Program-made: the position numbers and the translations under genes
Shown: piece after piece, positions 46,183-57,690 of the stretch
Position numbering within the stretch: position 1 is the first letter of the stretch
Layout of the letters: every line of letters starts with the position of its first letter
Source of the DNA: Sepioteuthis lessoniana
Lineage: Eukaryota > Mollusca > Cephalopoda > Myopsida > Loliginidae
Length of the DNA: 64,000 nt
NCBI GenBank assembly: GCA_963585895.1
Contig: OY757907.1
Location: forward strand, 105,593,430-105,657,429
Direction: 5' to 3'
The notes under the pieces: generated by a model
Seen by the model: only the letters and a program-made list of their open reading frames with translations
Told to the model about the DNA's origin: nothing
Databases searched by the model: none

Positions 46183-46475
46183 TCATATTTACCAACCCCT
46201 CCACTTGGGCAGGATATGACACAAGGTCAATATTCATGTGGAGTTTAACAGGTTTGAATTCAGAGTTTTCCTTCTCCTAGACTAGTTGCCTCACCAAGGC
46301 TGAAGAACCCAATCTGTCCTACTATTTACCCATAGCTGGGGGGAGAATAATTGGATTCATATCTTTCCCAAGGGTATAAGTGCTATGTGAAATGCAATCA
46401 GTCTCGTCCAGGATTTGAACTCGTGTCGGCGTGTCCATTTCCTATGACGAAAACCATTACACCACGGGCACCTCC
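46183..46475 (-). mobile_element. SINE-A, young copy
   Basis: Full-length, with a target duplication of the form TTGTAAATTAT..TTTA on both sides (left about 46,167-46,182, right from about 46,476). Head and body as in the 14.1 kb copy. Confidence 0.9.
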
Positions 46476-46680
46476 TTTGTAAATTATTTTTATGTGTATT
46501 TTTGCCACTTGATAAATTTTAATAAATAATATTGAGTCACTATTGTATATCTTATGAATATATTTCAAAGCTATTCGTTTTATTAATACTTGAGTTGGTA
46601 AATACAGAGTATTTACAAAAGAAATAAGCAGTTTCAAAAGATCTATTAAGAAAAGACCTATTTAAGATAATGACTCTCAC

Positions 46681-46787
46681 AATATAGAGTTTTGTATTTG
46701 GTAACTGAAGTTTATTCACAGTTGGCCCATCATTGAAAATTAGATGCTCTATAAACTCATCTTCATCCTCATAAAGCTCTTGCATTT
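46681..46787 (-). pseudogene. Possible coding exon or gene fragment
   Basis: Between a TTTTTGTGCAG acceptor and a GTGAGA donor the minus strand is open and reads MQELYEDEDEFIEHLIFNDG, then GPTVNKLQLPNTKLYI. Composition is more protein-like than the AT-rich background. The E-L-Y-x-D-E-x-E-F pattern vaguely recalls the start of an RWD domain. No partner exon on this strand was identified; exon or fragment cannot be decided. Confidence 0.3.
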
Positions 46788-46874
46788 CTGCACAAAAATC
46801 ACATGTGGTTTTGTTCTGATCACTTAGTCTTTACAATAACTGTAGCTTGTAACTAAGTAACTATTTTCAACTGT

Positions 46875-47024
46875 TTCATTAAAATTTCTCAAACATTCCA
46901 TTGTGAAATTTGTATGACAAAGAAGAAAATGTTTCACCTCAACAAAGAATTTGTGTATTCTGTGCTGTCTGTTGAAAAAGAAAATCTCCACCAAGAATTA
47001 AGTGAGCTTAATATAGACATTCAG
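46875..47024 (+). pseudogene. Possible coding fragment with a CxxC motif
   Basis: The plus strand is open from 46,875 and reads FIKISQTFHCEICMTKKKMF, then HLNKEFVYSVLSVEKENLHQ and ELSELNIDIQ up to a GTTTGT donor-like site at 47,025. FHCEICM resembles the first zinc pair of an RBR/RING ligase such as RNF14 (FxCxIC), but the later cysteines are missing. It is probably a decayed fragment. Confidence 0.3.
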
Positions 47025-47488
47025 GTTTGTTAATTTTCATCCTTCCCTGTCAGTCACAACCAATCATAGTCTGACCTCAGTTATGAAAAAGCTGTTGCTT
47101 TTTTATGAAGTTAGTTACTTAACCAGCAGTCCATGCCTATGTCTTCAGGCCAGATGCCTGGCATTTGTGCCAGATGGTTGTTTGCTTACTATAACAGCTT
47201 GGCCTCAAGGGGCCATCCCCTCAGATCTTTGCCTGCTTGAAGCACTAAATTTATTGCTTGGTATTTGAGGCACCCCAAAAGGGGAATGTTAGCAGAGTCA
47301 AGAATTTTTACACCTCTTGCAATGCATGAGTCTCTGTTCATATGTGGCCCTCACCATAAAATAGCCTTGTGCCATATTCTGACATGGTAGCATATCAGAT
47401 AAATTGCAATTTGGAAATTGGATTGTTAGAGAGTGAGTATCAAAGTAGTGCTTTGCTATTACAAATTAGATTTTTTTTTATTTATACA

Positions 47489-47651
47489 GCCAGTTTTAAT
47501 GTTTGAGTTTACACCGCCAAGGATTTTTGACTTGGAAGCTGTGATATCGATTTCAGACACTTATAGATCCTTGGATTTCTTTTACTTAGGACCTGCACTT
47601 CGTTTCATTGATATCTTATTACAATTTGTAATAAATGACCTTCTTTCCTAA
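47489..47651 (+). pseudogene. Possible coding fragment, RWD-like
   Basis: After a TTTATACAG acceptor-like site the plus strand reads PVLMFEFTPPRIFDLEAVIS, then a frame ending ...LLQFVINDLLS at TAA. PVLMFEFTPP recalls the P-P-L-V-L-x-F-E-L-P-P core of the RNF14 RWD domain. The match is short and from memory, so this is a weak call. Confidence 0.25.
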
Positions 47652-49105
47652 GAGATTTCTGTGGGTTTTGTATGTAATAACAGTTAGTGATCAGATTTAA
47701 CAAAAAAAAAATATCAAAGTTATTCCCCCTGAGGGAGAAAAAGTGAGTTGTCACCCGTTGACAGTGTATTATGGGATTTGCAGGGACCAGAAGGATGCAT
47801 ACACTTAAGGGACAATAAAGATAGACTTTATCCAACCATGACACATGGAGGCTGTATATTTGGCTGGTGCACACAAAGTTAAAACAGTTCTTTTCCTGGT
47901 CAAAAGACACATTACTATATGTGGTTAATAAACCTAATTGTTTTGTTATACATCCACAAGTCTGTCTCTTTTAAATTTTGTTAACATATATAACATGAGG
48001 GCAGATAATATTACCATTTAAACATAAATGGCAGTTGACGTTGTGGAGTTCTGTTACCTCTTGTTGTATTAAAAGAAAGAAAATAAAATAATGGAGGCGT
48101 TGATATTGATGGTTTTCAGTTTTGTAGTTTAATGACAGCTTGAGAGGAAGTTTTTCCTTGTGCTTTGAGTCGAAGATGGTAGGGAGATAGTTGTAAATGG
48201 CTGTGCAGGAATTTAGTACTTAGTCAGATGCTTTGGGGTCCATTTGGTTTAGGAGGGAGAAATAATTGACCAGGAAATGGTCTCCTAAAAGAAGCAGAGG
48301 AACAAATGTTGAAGTGTGCTCTCTCGAGATGAAAAGTCCCTGTCTGCAGTTGGAATCGTCCCCGGATAAAGACAAAAATGTTATCTCTCGTGTCAGCTGG
48401 TTTTACCTTGCTGCCAGCCAGGAGGAAAGGAAAAGAGAGAGCGAGCATGGTTAGCGCTGCCTTTTATGGTGCCTGGGGAGGTGTGCCTGGGAAGAATAGC
48501 ATCGGTCATTCTCATTAGATGAAATGTATAATTTCAAAACTCCAATGGCAAAAACAATTCTCGCACTAAATAATGGTTTGAAATTCTTTCTGCTACACAT
48601 ATTTTCTTTGTTTGTAAAAATGTAACTAGTAACTAGTTCAAACTTGCTCTAATTGTTTGTGAGCTTGTAATGGTCTCCCAAGATTTTTACCTTAACATAA
48701 TGTTGTTTCCAGTTTTTTGTACCAATCATAGAAAGACTGTCACATTGGCAGTGATTTCCAGAAAATGACATTGCATGATAGTAACAAAATTTGTTTTCTT
48801 CAATTCGAGCACACAAAATACTTTTTAAACTGCTATCATTTTTACATCCGGACTGAAAGTGGAAAATTTTGTGCTGTTGAAAGCCTTAACAATAAATTTA
48901 AAGTCTTCCCCTACAAAACTGTGTATTGTCTCAATAACTGATATAGTTTTTTTTAATACATTTTTAAAACTCTATATTTTTTGTAAACACCCAATATTGT
49001 GAACGTTGTAATGTTGACATTTACTTTAAACATGCTTTCATTTAAACTATTTGCTTATAGATATGTTGTCGAATCCTGTAGTGTACTTTTTTTTTTAGAG
49101 AATAG
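47652..49105. other. Unassigned sequence with an LTR-like stretch
   Basis: 48,000-48,500 is less AT-rich. On the minus strand it contains GGCACCATAAAAGGCAGCGC, a possible TATA context, followed by CATGCTCGCTCTCTC. It may be an LTR, but no boundaries or duplication were found. The rest is AT-rich and unassigned. Confidence 0.3.
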
Positions 49106-49109
49106 GGTT

Positions 49110-49400
49110 ACAACCATGTCAGTGATGGTAGTTTTGCTTCAGGAGCTAACAGGTTTTTATGAGATGGACTAACAAGTCTTATGCCTCCTGGTTCTGAATT
49201 CACAATTTTTCCTCGTACATTAGTTGGTCACCTTCAGGACTAGAGGATCTAGTCTGCCCTGCAATTTACATAGAGCTGAAGGGAGAAGTGGGTTTATGCC
49301 TTTCCCAAGGACATTAGCATGAAATGAAACACAAACAGCTTGGTCTAAGACTCGAACTTGGATTGTCAAGTCTATTTTCAGCAATAAGTTTTACTTAACA
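49110..49400 (-). repeat. Old SINE-A-like copy
   Basis: Retains CTGAATTCACAATTTTTCCT, GAAGGGAGAAGTGGGTTTAT and GACTCGAACTTGG in the expected order, with many substitutions. Confidence 0.65.
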
Positions 49401-49544
49401 TTTACCTCAACAAAAAAAATATATTCTGCGTGATAAAACAATCACATTTGTTCTGTATTCAATGTAAAGTTATCTTAAAAGTTAAAGGTTGGTGAAAATC
49501 ATGAGGTATTGCTTCACCTGTTTGGGATTTGTGCTTTTTAAAGT

Positions 49545-49786
49545 AAAAAAGAAAGAAATAACAACCCCTTTCCATCCCCCAAAAATAAAGAAAAAAGAGA
49601 TAAGAAACTAGAAATAAAGAAATAAAGAAAACAAAGAAATAAAATAGAACACAGAAAGAAAGAAAAAATGAAGATAACCCCAAAGAATGAAATAAAGAAT
49701 GAAAGAAAGAAAGATATATAACAAATATAATAAAGCAGAAAGAAAAAAGAATTAAGAGAGAAAAAAAGCAAGAACAAATTACAACA

Positions 49787-49818
<32 letters not shown>

Positions 49819-50110
49819 ACGAAAGAAAGAACAAAAGAACAAATATAAGAAACCAGAAAGAAAGAAAAAAATAAGAAAGAAAAAAAAAAGAACAAATATA
49901 AGAAACCAGAAAGAAAGAAAAAAAAAAGAAAGAAAAAAAAGAAAGAACAAATATAACAAACCAGAAAGAAAGAAGAAATTAAGAAAGAACAAATTACAAC
50001 AAATAAAGAAAGAAAGAAAAATAGAAAGGTAGAAAGAAAAAAAAACAAAGATAACTACCCAGAAAGAAAGAGAAAAAGAAAAAAGAAAATCCTAGAAGGA
50101 ATATGGCACC
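49545..50110 (+). repeat. Polypurine (GAAA)n-type simple repeat
   Basis: Almost uninterrupted AAAGAAAGAAAG-type sequence on the plus strand, with interspersed ATATAA and ACAAAT. The minus-strand Phe/Leu/Ser-rich frames of up to 177 codons are composition artefacts. Confidence 0.95.
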
Positions 50111-50933
50111 ATGAATTATGTGGCCAATAGTTAATGCTGAAATAATTTGAAATGAGAAATGTTGAGAGACTTGTTTCTCATTTCTTCTAACAGCAGACAG
50201 AACTCCTTTTCCTTTTTGCTTTTTCTCTCCTTCTTTCTAACATAGGTCCACTCTACATGTTCTAAGTGTCGCTCTCATTCTAGTTCTCTTTCAACAGTCA
50301 TGGACAAAAAAATGCTCTCAGTCGCTTTGAATAATTCTGTATATTCACAATAGCTCCTGCATATTCATAAGCTATAGTAACACAAAGACTCAAACCTGTG
50401 CATATACACATATAATATTACAAATATCCACATCCACAAAACATACATGAAGCAGAAGATTCTTTTTGCTTCAGGAAAACAAAAGCCGATGCATGTATAT
50501 TAGCTGTTTCCTTCTTATTTGTTATTAAATATTGTTGTAACTTAAAAATATGTCTGCCGTTCTTGAATTTCCATTTAATAATTTGTTTACTTTCTTCTTT
50601 TATATTTGGCAAAGGCAAAAATAACATTAGGGAAACTAATATGACATATGAATGCATAAAACTATGTTTTTTCAAAGAAGACAAATATTTCTGCATGAGT
50701 TTCATACAATAAGTTGTTATTAAAAATATCTGTGTATACTGACGAAAAAATTATATGAACCATGATATATAAGTAATATTGACTACAAAATAAAAAAGTT
50801 TAAATGTGTCAAAGTCCATGTGTATTAAAAAAAGTAAAGATAGGATTTTCTTTTTTGTTATCAGTCAAAGAATCTGAGGATTTATCAAAAGTTATATTTT
50901 TGTTATCTTTTGCTAAAATTTTCACACTGACTT
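50111..50933. other. Unassigned AT-rich sequence
   Basis: No gene or named repeat recognised. Confidence 0.5.
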
Positions 50934-51073
50934 GAAAATATCATGTAGTTAAGATTATTTCTATTTGCTCACTGACAAGAGCTAAGTTGTAAAAGGAGTA
51001 AGTGAAAATATCATTTAGTTAAGATTATTTCTATTTGCTCACTGACAAGAGCTAAGTCGTAAAAGGAGTAAGT
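50934..51073 (+). repeat. 70-bp tandem duplication, two copies
   Basis: 50,934-51,003 and 51,004-51,073 differ at only two positions seen by eye (ATGTAG/ATTTAG and AAGTTG/AAGTCG). Each contains TCTATTTGCTCACTGACAAG. This is a recent duplication. Confidence 0.95.
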
Positions 51074-51261
51074 ACAGTACTGCGGAGAAATTATAACATA
51101 TAATTTAATAGTTTATATTTCCTGTGCTCACCTAAGCTTTATACAGCTCAAAATTTAAAATTTTTTAACAATATATGGTATTGGACAAATAAAACCAGCC
51201 AGCAAACTTAAAACTTTTATTCAGACAACTGATGATAATTGCTACCCTAACAATTTTCAGT

Positions 51262-51520
51262 CCTGTCAGCTAAGGCTGTAGGATACACCAACTGCATTTC
51301 TGCAGAGGAGTAAGACCCACCGGACGAGTGTCCTGTTATGACTCTAAACAATCTGATGGAGCGGCTTCAGTAATGCTGGACCTTTGGGGAATGCAGATAC
51401 CCCTTCATTGCTATTGCTCCTAGGTCCATTCTGGCTTGGAGTGACAGCACCTGATAGGGTCCTATCTATGAGTCAAACAGAACTGTTCAACATTTAACTG
51501 TGTGTAAACAAATGACTTAT
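51262..51520 (+). repeat. Repeat C copy, 3' truncated
   Basis: Begins CAGCTAAGGCTGTAGGATAC, carries GAGTGTCCTGTTATGACTCT and AGGGTCCTATCTATGAGTCA, and stops soon after GTGTGTAAACAAATGACTT. Confidence 0.8.
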
Positions 51521-51933
51521 ATATATAAAAGTAAGGTCTTTAGTTTCTAGCAATGTAATTTTTCTTATGAAAGATAAATATTGTCAAATTGTTCAATTAC
51601 AACTGAATCATATTCATTCTTGTATTTTCATTTATAATATTAGATGCTATTACAGCTTCAAAAATTCAATTTCTTTCATAAATATTTTATTTTTGATAAA
51701 GTAATATTACTTCATTAAAAATATTCTTTGATTTCTTTTTATTTTTTGATTCATAGATTTCTTCACAACTGTCACTGTATGTCTTAAGATTAAAGAAATT
51801 AATCATATGTTTCTATGTTGGTTGCACTTAAAAGTCTGACTGTACAAACAGCATTCAGTCACAGAGTTACTTCTTTTTTTTCAGCTTTTATACAGAAGTT
51901 TTGAATAAAAATTTGATAAAGGAATAGACACAG

Positions 51934-51935
<2 letters not shown>
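51521..51935. other. Unassigned AT-rich sequence
   Basis: Nothing recognised. Confidence 0.5.

Positions 51936-51936
<1 letters not shown>

Positions 51937-51993
<57 letters not shown>
51937..51993 (+). repeat. (AT)n microsatellite
   Basis: Perfect alternating AT for more than 50 bases. Confidence 0.95.
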
Positions 51994-51997
<4 letters not shown>

Positions 51998-52054
51998 TTA
52001 CTCAGTTTATAAATGGTGTTAGCATTTGCTTCATTTACTTCTCTTAGGAAAGGC

Positions 52055-52225
52055 ATGAGCTAGTCTCTTCTTTCTCCCACTTCCCATTTATGGGTAAATT
52101 GTGTGGTAGATTGGGCTCTTTAGGCATGGTGCAGCAAACAGTATAGAAGAAGGGTATCTCTGAATTCAAACCAGTTGATATACACTTAAAAAAGTTTAAC
52201 CTGCAGGATGTATTGTACTTCTGGG
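52055..52225 (+). repeat. SINE-A-like remnant, head missing
   Basis: CTCCCACTTCCCATTTATGG, GGTAGATTGGGCTCTTTAGG and CTGAATTCAAACCAGTTGAT follow the SINE-A body order on the plus strand. Confidence 0.6.
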
Positions 52226-52890
52226 TTTGACCTAAGAAAAAGCCATCTATATAGCCATCAAAGACAGCATCTAAGACAAGGTCTTAATCAGGAGTAAACT
52301 CTTTGGAAAATTCCTTGAGGAAGAAATAAAGATATCAATGCCAACATTGATGGACAACCTAATTGATTATGTGAATGGAAAATATTCAAATTATGCTTAT
52401 TCCTATGAACCTGAAAGATCATCTGGTACAAAAGAGTAAAAAGTGTTACAGCCTTTAAATTTAATTAAGAACCGCTAAGCTTAGCTCAAAGGAGGAAGAT
52501 GGTATTCTGCTTATCTTCTCAAAGGGAAGATCTTCCTATCTTGAAAATTATCATTTAAAATTTTAGTCACAAGAGCAAATCTTACCCATGATTATTTACT
52601 GCGTATAGTTTAATACAATTAGTGGAGGACCCTGTGAGTACTGAACTGTTTGCCAATTGATTGTGTTATAATTCCTTCATAACCTTCAAACTAATTCCAT
52701 ATTAATGTAAGAATTGCATTAAACAGAACCAAGAGAGATTAGATAATTTAAAAGTTGATTAAAACCCTCCTTTGTACAGACTTCTGGCTGAAATGATAAA
52801 AGTAATCTTTCAAAATCTCAAATGTGTTGTACTTAGAGTTTTAAAAAAATATACATATTTGTTTGAACTAACCCAAATTTTGATATATAT
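52226..52890. other. Unassigned AT-rich sequence
   Basis: No supported gene. Confidence 0.5.
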
Positions 52891-52891
52891 G

Positions 52892-53495
52892 ATTTGTGAA
52901 CATGTTTTGTTGATAACCTTTTTAAATGAGCCTAAGATTATTTTTTTAGCATACAGTTAAATGGTTTCAAGTATTGCTATCAAATACAAATAATTCTATT
53001 CACAATTAATAATTTGTTTGTACACAGTCAAATGGTTACTAGTATTGCAATGTATTGCAAACAATTCAATTTGTGAACATGTTTTGAAGATAACCTTTTT
53101 AAATGAGCCTGAGATCATTTTTTAGCACACAGTTAAATGGTTTCAAGTATTGCTATCAAATACAAATAATTTGTTTGTACACAGTCAAATGGTTACAAGT
53201 ATTGCAATGTATTGCAAACAATTCAATTAGACAGTTATTTGTTTGCAAACAGCTTAAATGCCAAATAGTTCTATTTAACCCAGAGAGAGGACCCTACCAG
53301 GTGCTATCCCTCTAGGCCATAATGGACCAGGGAGCAATGGCAATGAAGGAGTACTGCATATACCCCAAATCTCCAGGAGTTGAGCTTCACCATCCAATTG
53401 TTTTGTGTCAAATCTAGGACACTCATGGAGGCTCTTACCTCTCTGGAGAGATGCAGTCAGTGTATTCTACTGCTCCAGCTGACTGGGCTCTCAAT
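52892..53495 (-). repeat. Repeat C copy with a partial internal duplication
   Basis: 52,892-53,070 and 53,071-53,225 are near-duplicates (TTTGTGAACATGTTTTG, GATAACCTTTTTAAATGAGC, GTTAAATGGTTTCAAGTATT). They are followed by the conserved block AGGACCCTACCAGGTGCTAT to CAGTCAGTGTATTCTACTGC. The duplication extends repeat C's internal unit array. Confidence 0.8.
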
Positions 53496-53514
53496 ATTCA
53501 GGTGTAAAACCACT

Positions 53515-54200
53515 ATATATATTGTTGTGGACCAGTAAAGGTTCCGAAAGAATAACACAACTCGGGTTTATGTGGAACAAAGTATATTAACGATAGTATG
53601 ATACAACAAAGTGTTGAACGTCAGTCTGATTGCCAAAATGTTAGGCTAGGAAGAACTTGCTCTGAGATGAATAGTCTCCTGGTATTAATAACAACAGGAA
53701 GAGTTCACAGGTTGGGTACCATAGCATATATATATATATATATAGTGGCTCTACCCCTGAATACCCCTATTATATATATATATATATAATGAAAACATTA
53801 ATTAACTTCTTTTGTGTTTCCCCACAAAAAAAAAATTTCCCAGCCAAGTTGGTATAGAAACCCATATCTTTCAGTATATAAGCAAAAACCTCATTATATC
53901 TTTTCCTCTGACTTGGTTCTGTTATATACAAGCATGTGGTTGCAAAAAAATAAGACTGACAAGAAGATTTAGTTTATTTTGTTTATTGAATAAATAAAAT
54001 AAACAAGCAGATGGAATATCTAGCCGGCTGACAGGCGGTTATCTGGTTGGTGGCAAGTGGTTGCTTTGATCTGGTCTGACAGTGTTGTCGGTTGATGCCC
54101 TCAGCTATGGCCGGAGAATCAACTGCCCGTGTGACCTCCGCTTGCCCTATTTATATGTTCACGACTTCAAACTGGCTCTAGAAAATATCATTTGTGGAAA
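53515..54200 (-). mobile_element. Possible LTR-like segment
   Basis: The minus strand carries AACATATAAATAGGGCAAGC, a good TATA context, near 54,150, and the plus strand TTGAATAAATAAAATAAACA near 53,985. The left end reads TGTTGTGGACCAGTAAAGG. Two short TA microsatellites at 53,728-53,743 and 53,772-53,789 flank GTGGCTCTACCCCTGAATAC. No target duplication confirmed. Confidence 0.3.
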
Positions 54201-54329
54201 AAAATGATTAGTTGAAAAATAGACTTTTTTTTTTATTACTGAGAATTTTCTGGGGATTTTGAATAGACTATGTGTGGAGCCTATGCACAGAAGCCATGAT
54301 TTTCTCAGTTTGACACTGGCCGTTGTTGG

Positions 54330-55320
54330 GTCAACATCTGGTAGATGTTATTTTCTTCAGCAGTGTTGATGTCTGTCGGTCTGAGTTTTGTGTGTTTTAG
54401 TAGTTAGGTGTGTGAAGGGTTAAGTGGGGGTATTAGAAGAGATTTGATGTATTTTACTATTTTAGCCATATTTTTTGTTGTTAGTGAGAAGAAAGTATTT
54501 GTTTTGGTAAAGGTTTTAGTTACGTGTTTTTGGCGAGAAGATATTTTGCTATTGTTAGTGAGGATAGGTTGTATCGTATGTGTGTGTTTACGTTGAGTTG
54601 TTTCCTCGCTAAGTTTGTAATTGTTAATAAAGGAAGGATGAAGAAGTAAGATGCCGATAGTTGAAATGTGATTTTCGGAATAGTTTTTATTTGCAGCATG
54701 GAATATTGGGTTTGCTTTTGGTGCTGCAAGTCTCATAGGAAAGATTGTGAGTAAAAGACGAAATGGAGATATGATAGAGTTGAGAAGGCAGTGGGTGTCG
54801 TGGGATGTGCGAGGGATTGTGTTCGCCGTAGTTTAGTGAAAGCCATGTTGCCATTGGAGGAAATGAACTTTGGAGTCACCGTGAGTTTTGTGCGTCTGGT
54901 GGAGAGGCGTGCGTTATCTCCATTAAAGTGGCCCAGAGGTGAATTGAGAGCTAGGTGCCGAGAGCAGAATAAAGGCATCGCATCGACATAGCCAATTTTT
55001 GGGGTGACATAAAGTTGTTCCTGTAGTGGTGTATTGAATGTATCTAATTCATATTCAACTGGGATTCCTTGGTCTAAGATAGGCGCAAGGAATCCATAAA
55101 TTTGATAGGTTCCCTCATGTGTCCATGCTGTTGCTGCTATTGAAGAGCCGCCAGTGAGACGTCTGCACTGGGCGGCGTTGTTCAGCCCAAAGAGACTGTG
55201 TTTGGCCGCTTACCCAATTTCTGCTGCCCAGAAAAGAAGGTCCGGGTTGAATAGGATAGGTCATCCTGATTGGGTGAAATTATGTGTCGAATTAAATTGT
55301 GCGCCAAATCAAAATACCTT
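54330..55320 (-). repeat. Uncharacterised dispersed repeat D, copy 2 (longer)
   Basis: On the minus strand it aligns block by block with 33,727-34,385, from GCGCACAATTTAATTCGACA and CCAATCAGGATGACCTATCC to TTAGCGAGGAAACAACTCAA. It is GC/CpG-richer than its flanks. A 110-codon minus-strand frame (54,404-54,736) runs through its end but is not preserved in copy 1. Neither TIRs nor LTRs were found. It could be an internal part of a retroelement. Confidence 0.6.
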
Positions 55321-55640
55321 CTGCTACACTATAACAGTTCTGATAAGATAATTTGAGAACTTCTTTCAAATATATATAAGACTCCTGCCTTTCAGTTCTA
55401 TGATAAGTTGATAAGTATCACAATACTGACTAAGATAGGGATATTTTCATCTATGCTTGTAACTATCAGACTCCAAAGGAAAACTTGGTGACTCCAATCA
55501 CCACAAATTATTTCTTTGCTTGGCAGACCTTGTTTATATAGACTCAAGAGGAAGCACTCTTAATAAAATAATTCTTTCCCTTATTTATTGTCTTATCTAA
55601 TTGTCAGGGACTAAAAAAGAATTACATAAGGGTACATATA

Positions 55641-56570
55641 AGGAGTGATCAAAAAGTATCAAAACTAAAGCTTTAAATTTTCTTTATTTAAAAAATAAAG
55701 ATGTGTGAACAGTTGGGTAACTTATGTAGTAAAGTAATGAGTCCCCAGACTATGGGTTAAATAGTATCACTGCTGTTTTTCTACAAAAATGGCTTTGGCA
55801 TCAAATAACCTATGATGATTGATATGCCATGAAACAAATAAAAATGATCAAAATGAGTTATTGCCAATTGGGAAAAAAAAATTACGAAGCCAGTTTTAAA
55901 ACTTTTCAGATCTGCTTTGACAAATTCAGCTGACTTCTTTTTGGCTCAGTTATTGAACAGAGTCATATTCTTTAGTATCAATATGTCCTTGTTATTCCTT
56001 CTTGGGAATAAGCCCTTCATACAGATAGAGTGGATGACATCAAAACAGTCAATATAATATATTTTCTTAACAACTGAAGATTTTCAGGTTTCTGGGATAG
56101 AAAAAATAGCACAATTATAAAGTAAAATGTTCTGTGTAATCTTTCAAAGGGTTGAACTGTATGTGAATTTAGTTAATACAGTGTAATTCATGTCCTTGTA
56201 CTTTGGGGGATACAAATTATCTCCCTTTCGTATGAGTAACTTAATTGTTTCTTCATGAATCAAGACTCCTCTTTTTATCAATTAAGCAATCATTAACTTT
56301 AACCAAAATGTCAACCCTCAAAGTAACAAGTGAACAAGGTTTTTGAGAGAATTAGTTTAGGAAATCTCTACAAGCAATTAATTCTTGCAGTTTTGTTTGC
56401 AGACAATGATAATTCTGATTAAAGAATATTCTTAGAAAATAATCCCAACAGAAATTACAGAATACAATTGGATTGATTATTGCAGCATTTAATTATTATA
56501 ATTTAATTGCAGCATTTAATTTTAGAATTAATTAAAAGATTTTTAACACTGCAGGTTGTTCTGTTTATAT
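55641..56570 (+). mobile_element. Mariner-type end with unassigned interior
   Basis: AGGAGTGATCAAAAAGTATC after TA at 55,639 is a mariner-style terminal repeat, near-identical in type to that at 56,571. A short piece of repeat C (about 55,740-55,850, ending TTGATATGCCATGAAAC) is inserted. The rest is AT-rich; an opposite end for this element was not located. Confidence 0.4.
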
Positions 56571-57434
56571 GAGGTGTGATCAAAAAGCATTGAGATTGAA
56601 TCTTTGAATTTAAAATTTTTTAAAACTACTGAGCAACTTAGACAGGGTGGCTCACAAAAGACTGACACATTTTTAAAAGTCATAACTTTCTTGTTTTTAA
56701 TCTAATTCTTTATATTATTTGTCAGATATTATAAGTAATCTTGGGAAATGAAAAAATCAGGTTACAGTGCGAAAGAATAGATTAAAATAATAGAATTTTA
56801 CTTTTCAACTGACAGATCTAGAATTTCAACGAAAAGAAAATACTGTGTCACCTATTTTAATGTGAAGAATTCTCCACATGCTGACATCATAAAGAGGCTA
56901 GTGTACAGATTTAAAACTTGTGGCATGTTGACAGACTACCTGCAAAGTGCTGATTGCAAAAGTATTTGCATAGAGGCAGCAATGAAGCCTGCTTTTTCAT
57001 AAGTCAGTCTTTTATTGCCACCCTGTATAATAAAGTAATGATATCTAGATGTCTAGACTTTGTCTAGGTTAGTCGATGCTGATTCTCTGTTTGATCAGCA
57101 ATTTTTGGGAAAAAACATAAGATTGTGCTAGTGCAGCACAATACTCACCAGAACTTCAACCTGAGGTGACTTTTTCTTGTTTCCTAAAATAAAAAATTGA
57201 CTTCAAGGGCAAAAATTTGTGAATGTGAATCACATTAAAAGCAATACAACAGAGCAGCTTCACACCATATCAAAAAGGGAGTTTTGGAAGTGCTTTGACC
57301 TATGGAAAGCTCACTGGAATGAATGTTTTGAAGGTCAAGGAGACTATTTTAAAGTAAATTAATGCTTTATTTATTGTTCATATCTGCCTTGATATGTGCA
57401 GCTTCAGTCTTGATTCTTTTTGAACACATTTCAT
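56571..57434 (+). mobile_element. Mariner relic interrupted by another transposon
   Basis: Left end GAGGTGTGATCAAAAAGCAT; right end, in reverse complement, ATGTGTTCAAAAAGAATCAA. After the nested element, 57,050-57,360 reads on the plus strand as the end of a mariner transposase: DFFLFPKIKN-like, then NTTEQLHTISKREFWKCFDL and WNECFEGQGDYFKVN. Stops and shifts show it is dead. Confidence 0.75.
56642..57026 (+). mobile_element. Nested 385-bp transposon with DUF4817-like fragment
   Basis: Terminal inverted repeats ACAGGGTGGCTCACAAAAGA and, from the right, ACAGGGTGGCAATAAAAGAC. The interior reads IKIIEFYFSTDRSRISTKRK, then FNVKNSPHADIIKRLVYRFK and TCGMLTDYLQS. This is the pattern of the DUF4817 helix-turn-helix at the start of a group of animal DNA transposases. 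The catalytic domain is absent, so it is a nonautonomous deletion derivative inserted in the mariner. Confidence 0.75.
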
Positions 57435-57439
57435 GCATG

Positions 57440-57690
57440 TATAAACTCAACACCTTTGCGATGGGCAGGATGTGACACAAGGTAAATTTTTAAGCAGAGT
57501 AAAGCTGCTTTGAATTCAGTGTTTCCTTTCTCCTTCACTTGTTGCCTAATCAAGGTTAAAGAACCCAGTCTGCCCAACTATTTATTCTTGGCTTGGGAAG
57601 AATTAATGGATTTATGCCTTATCCCAAAGTAATTAGCATAAAGTGAAACATCTCATTTAGCCAAGTAGATTTGTGGATTCAAAATTACTT
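57440..57690 (-). repeat. Old SINE-A-like copy, head degenerate
   Basis: Shares GGGCAGGATGTGACACAAGG, GAACCCAGTCTGCCC and TTATGCCTTATCCCA with SINE-A. The tRNA-like head at the right is barely recognisable. Confidence 0.65.

Noticed and set aside
47083..47268. 61-codon plus-strand frame with LAFVPDGCLLTITAWPQGA
   Set aside because: Flanked by repeat-like sequence, with no splice or family support.
49459..50048. 177-codon Phe/Leu/Ser-rich minus-strand frame resembling a membrane protein
   Set aside because: It is the complement of a (GAAA)n polypurine tract; hydrophobicity follows from TTC/TTT codons.
54404..54736. 110-codon minus-strand frame as a gene
   Set aside because: It lies in repeat D and is not preserved in the copy at 33.7-34.4 kb. 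Noted under the repeat instead.
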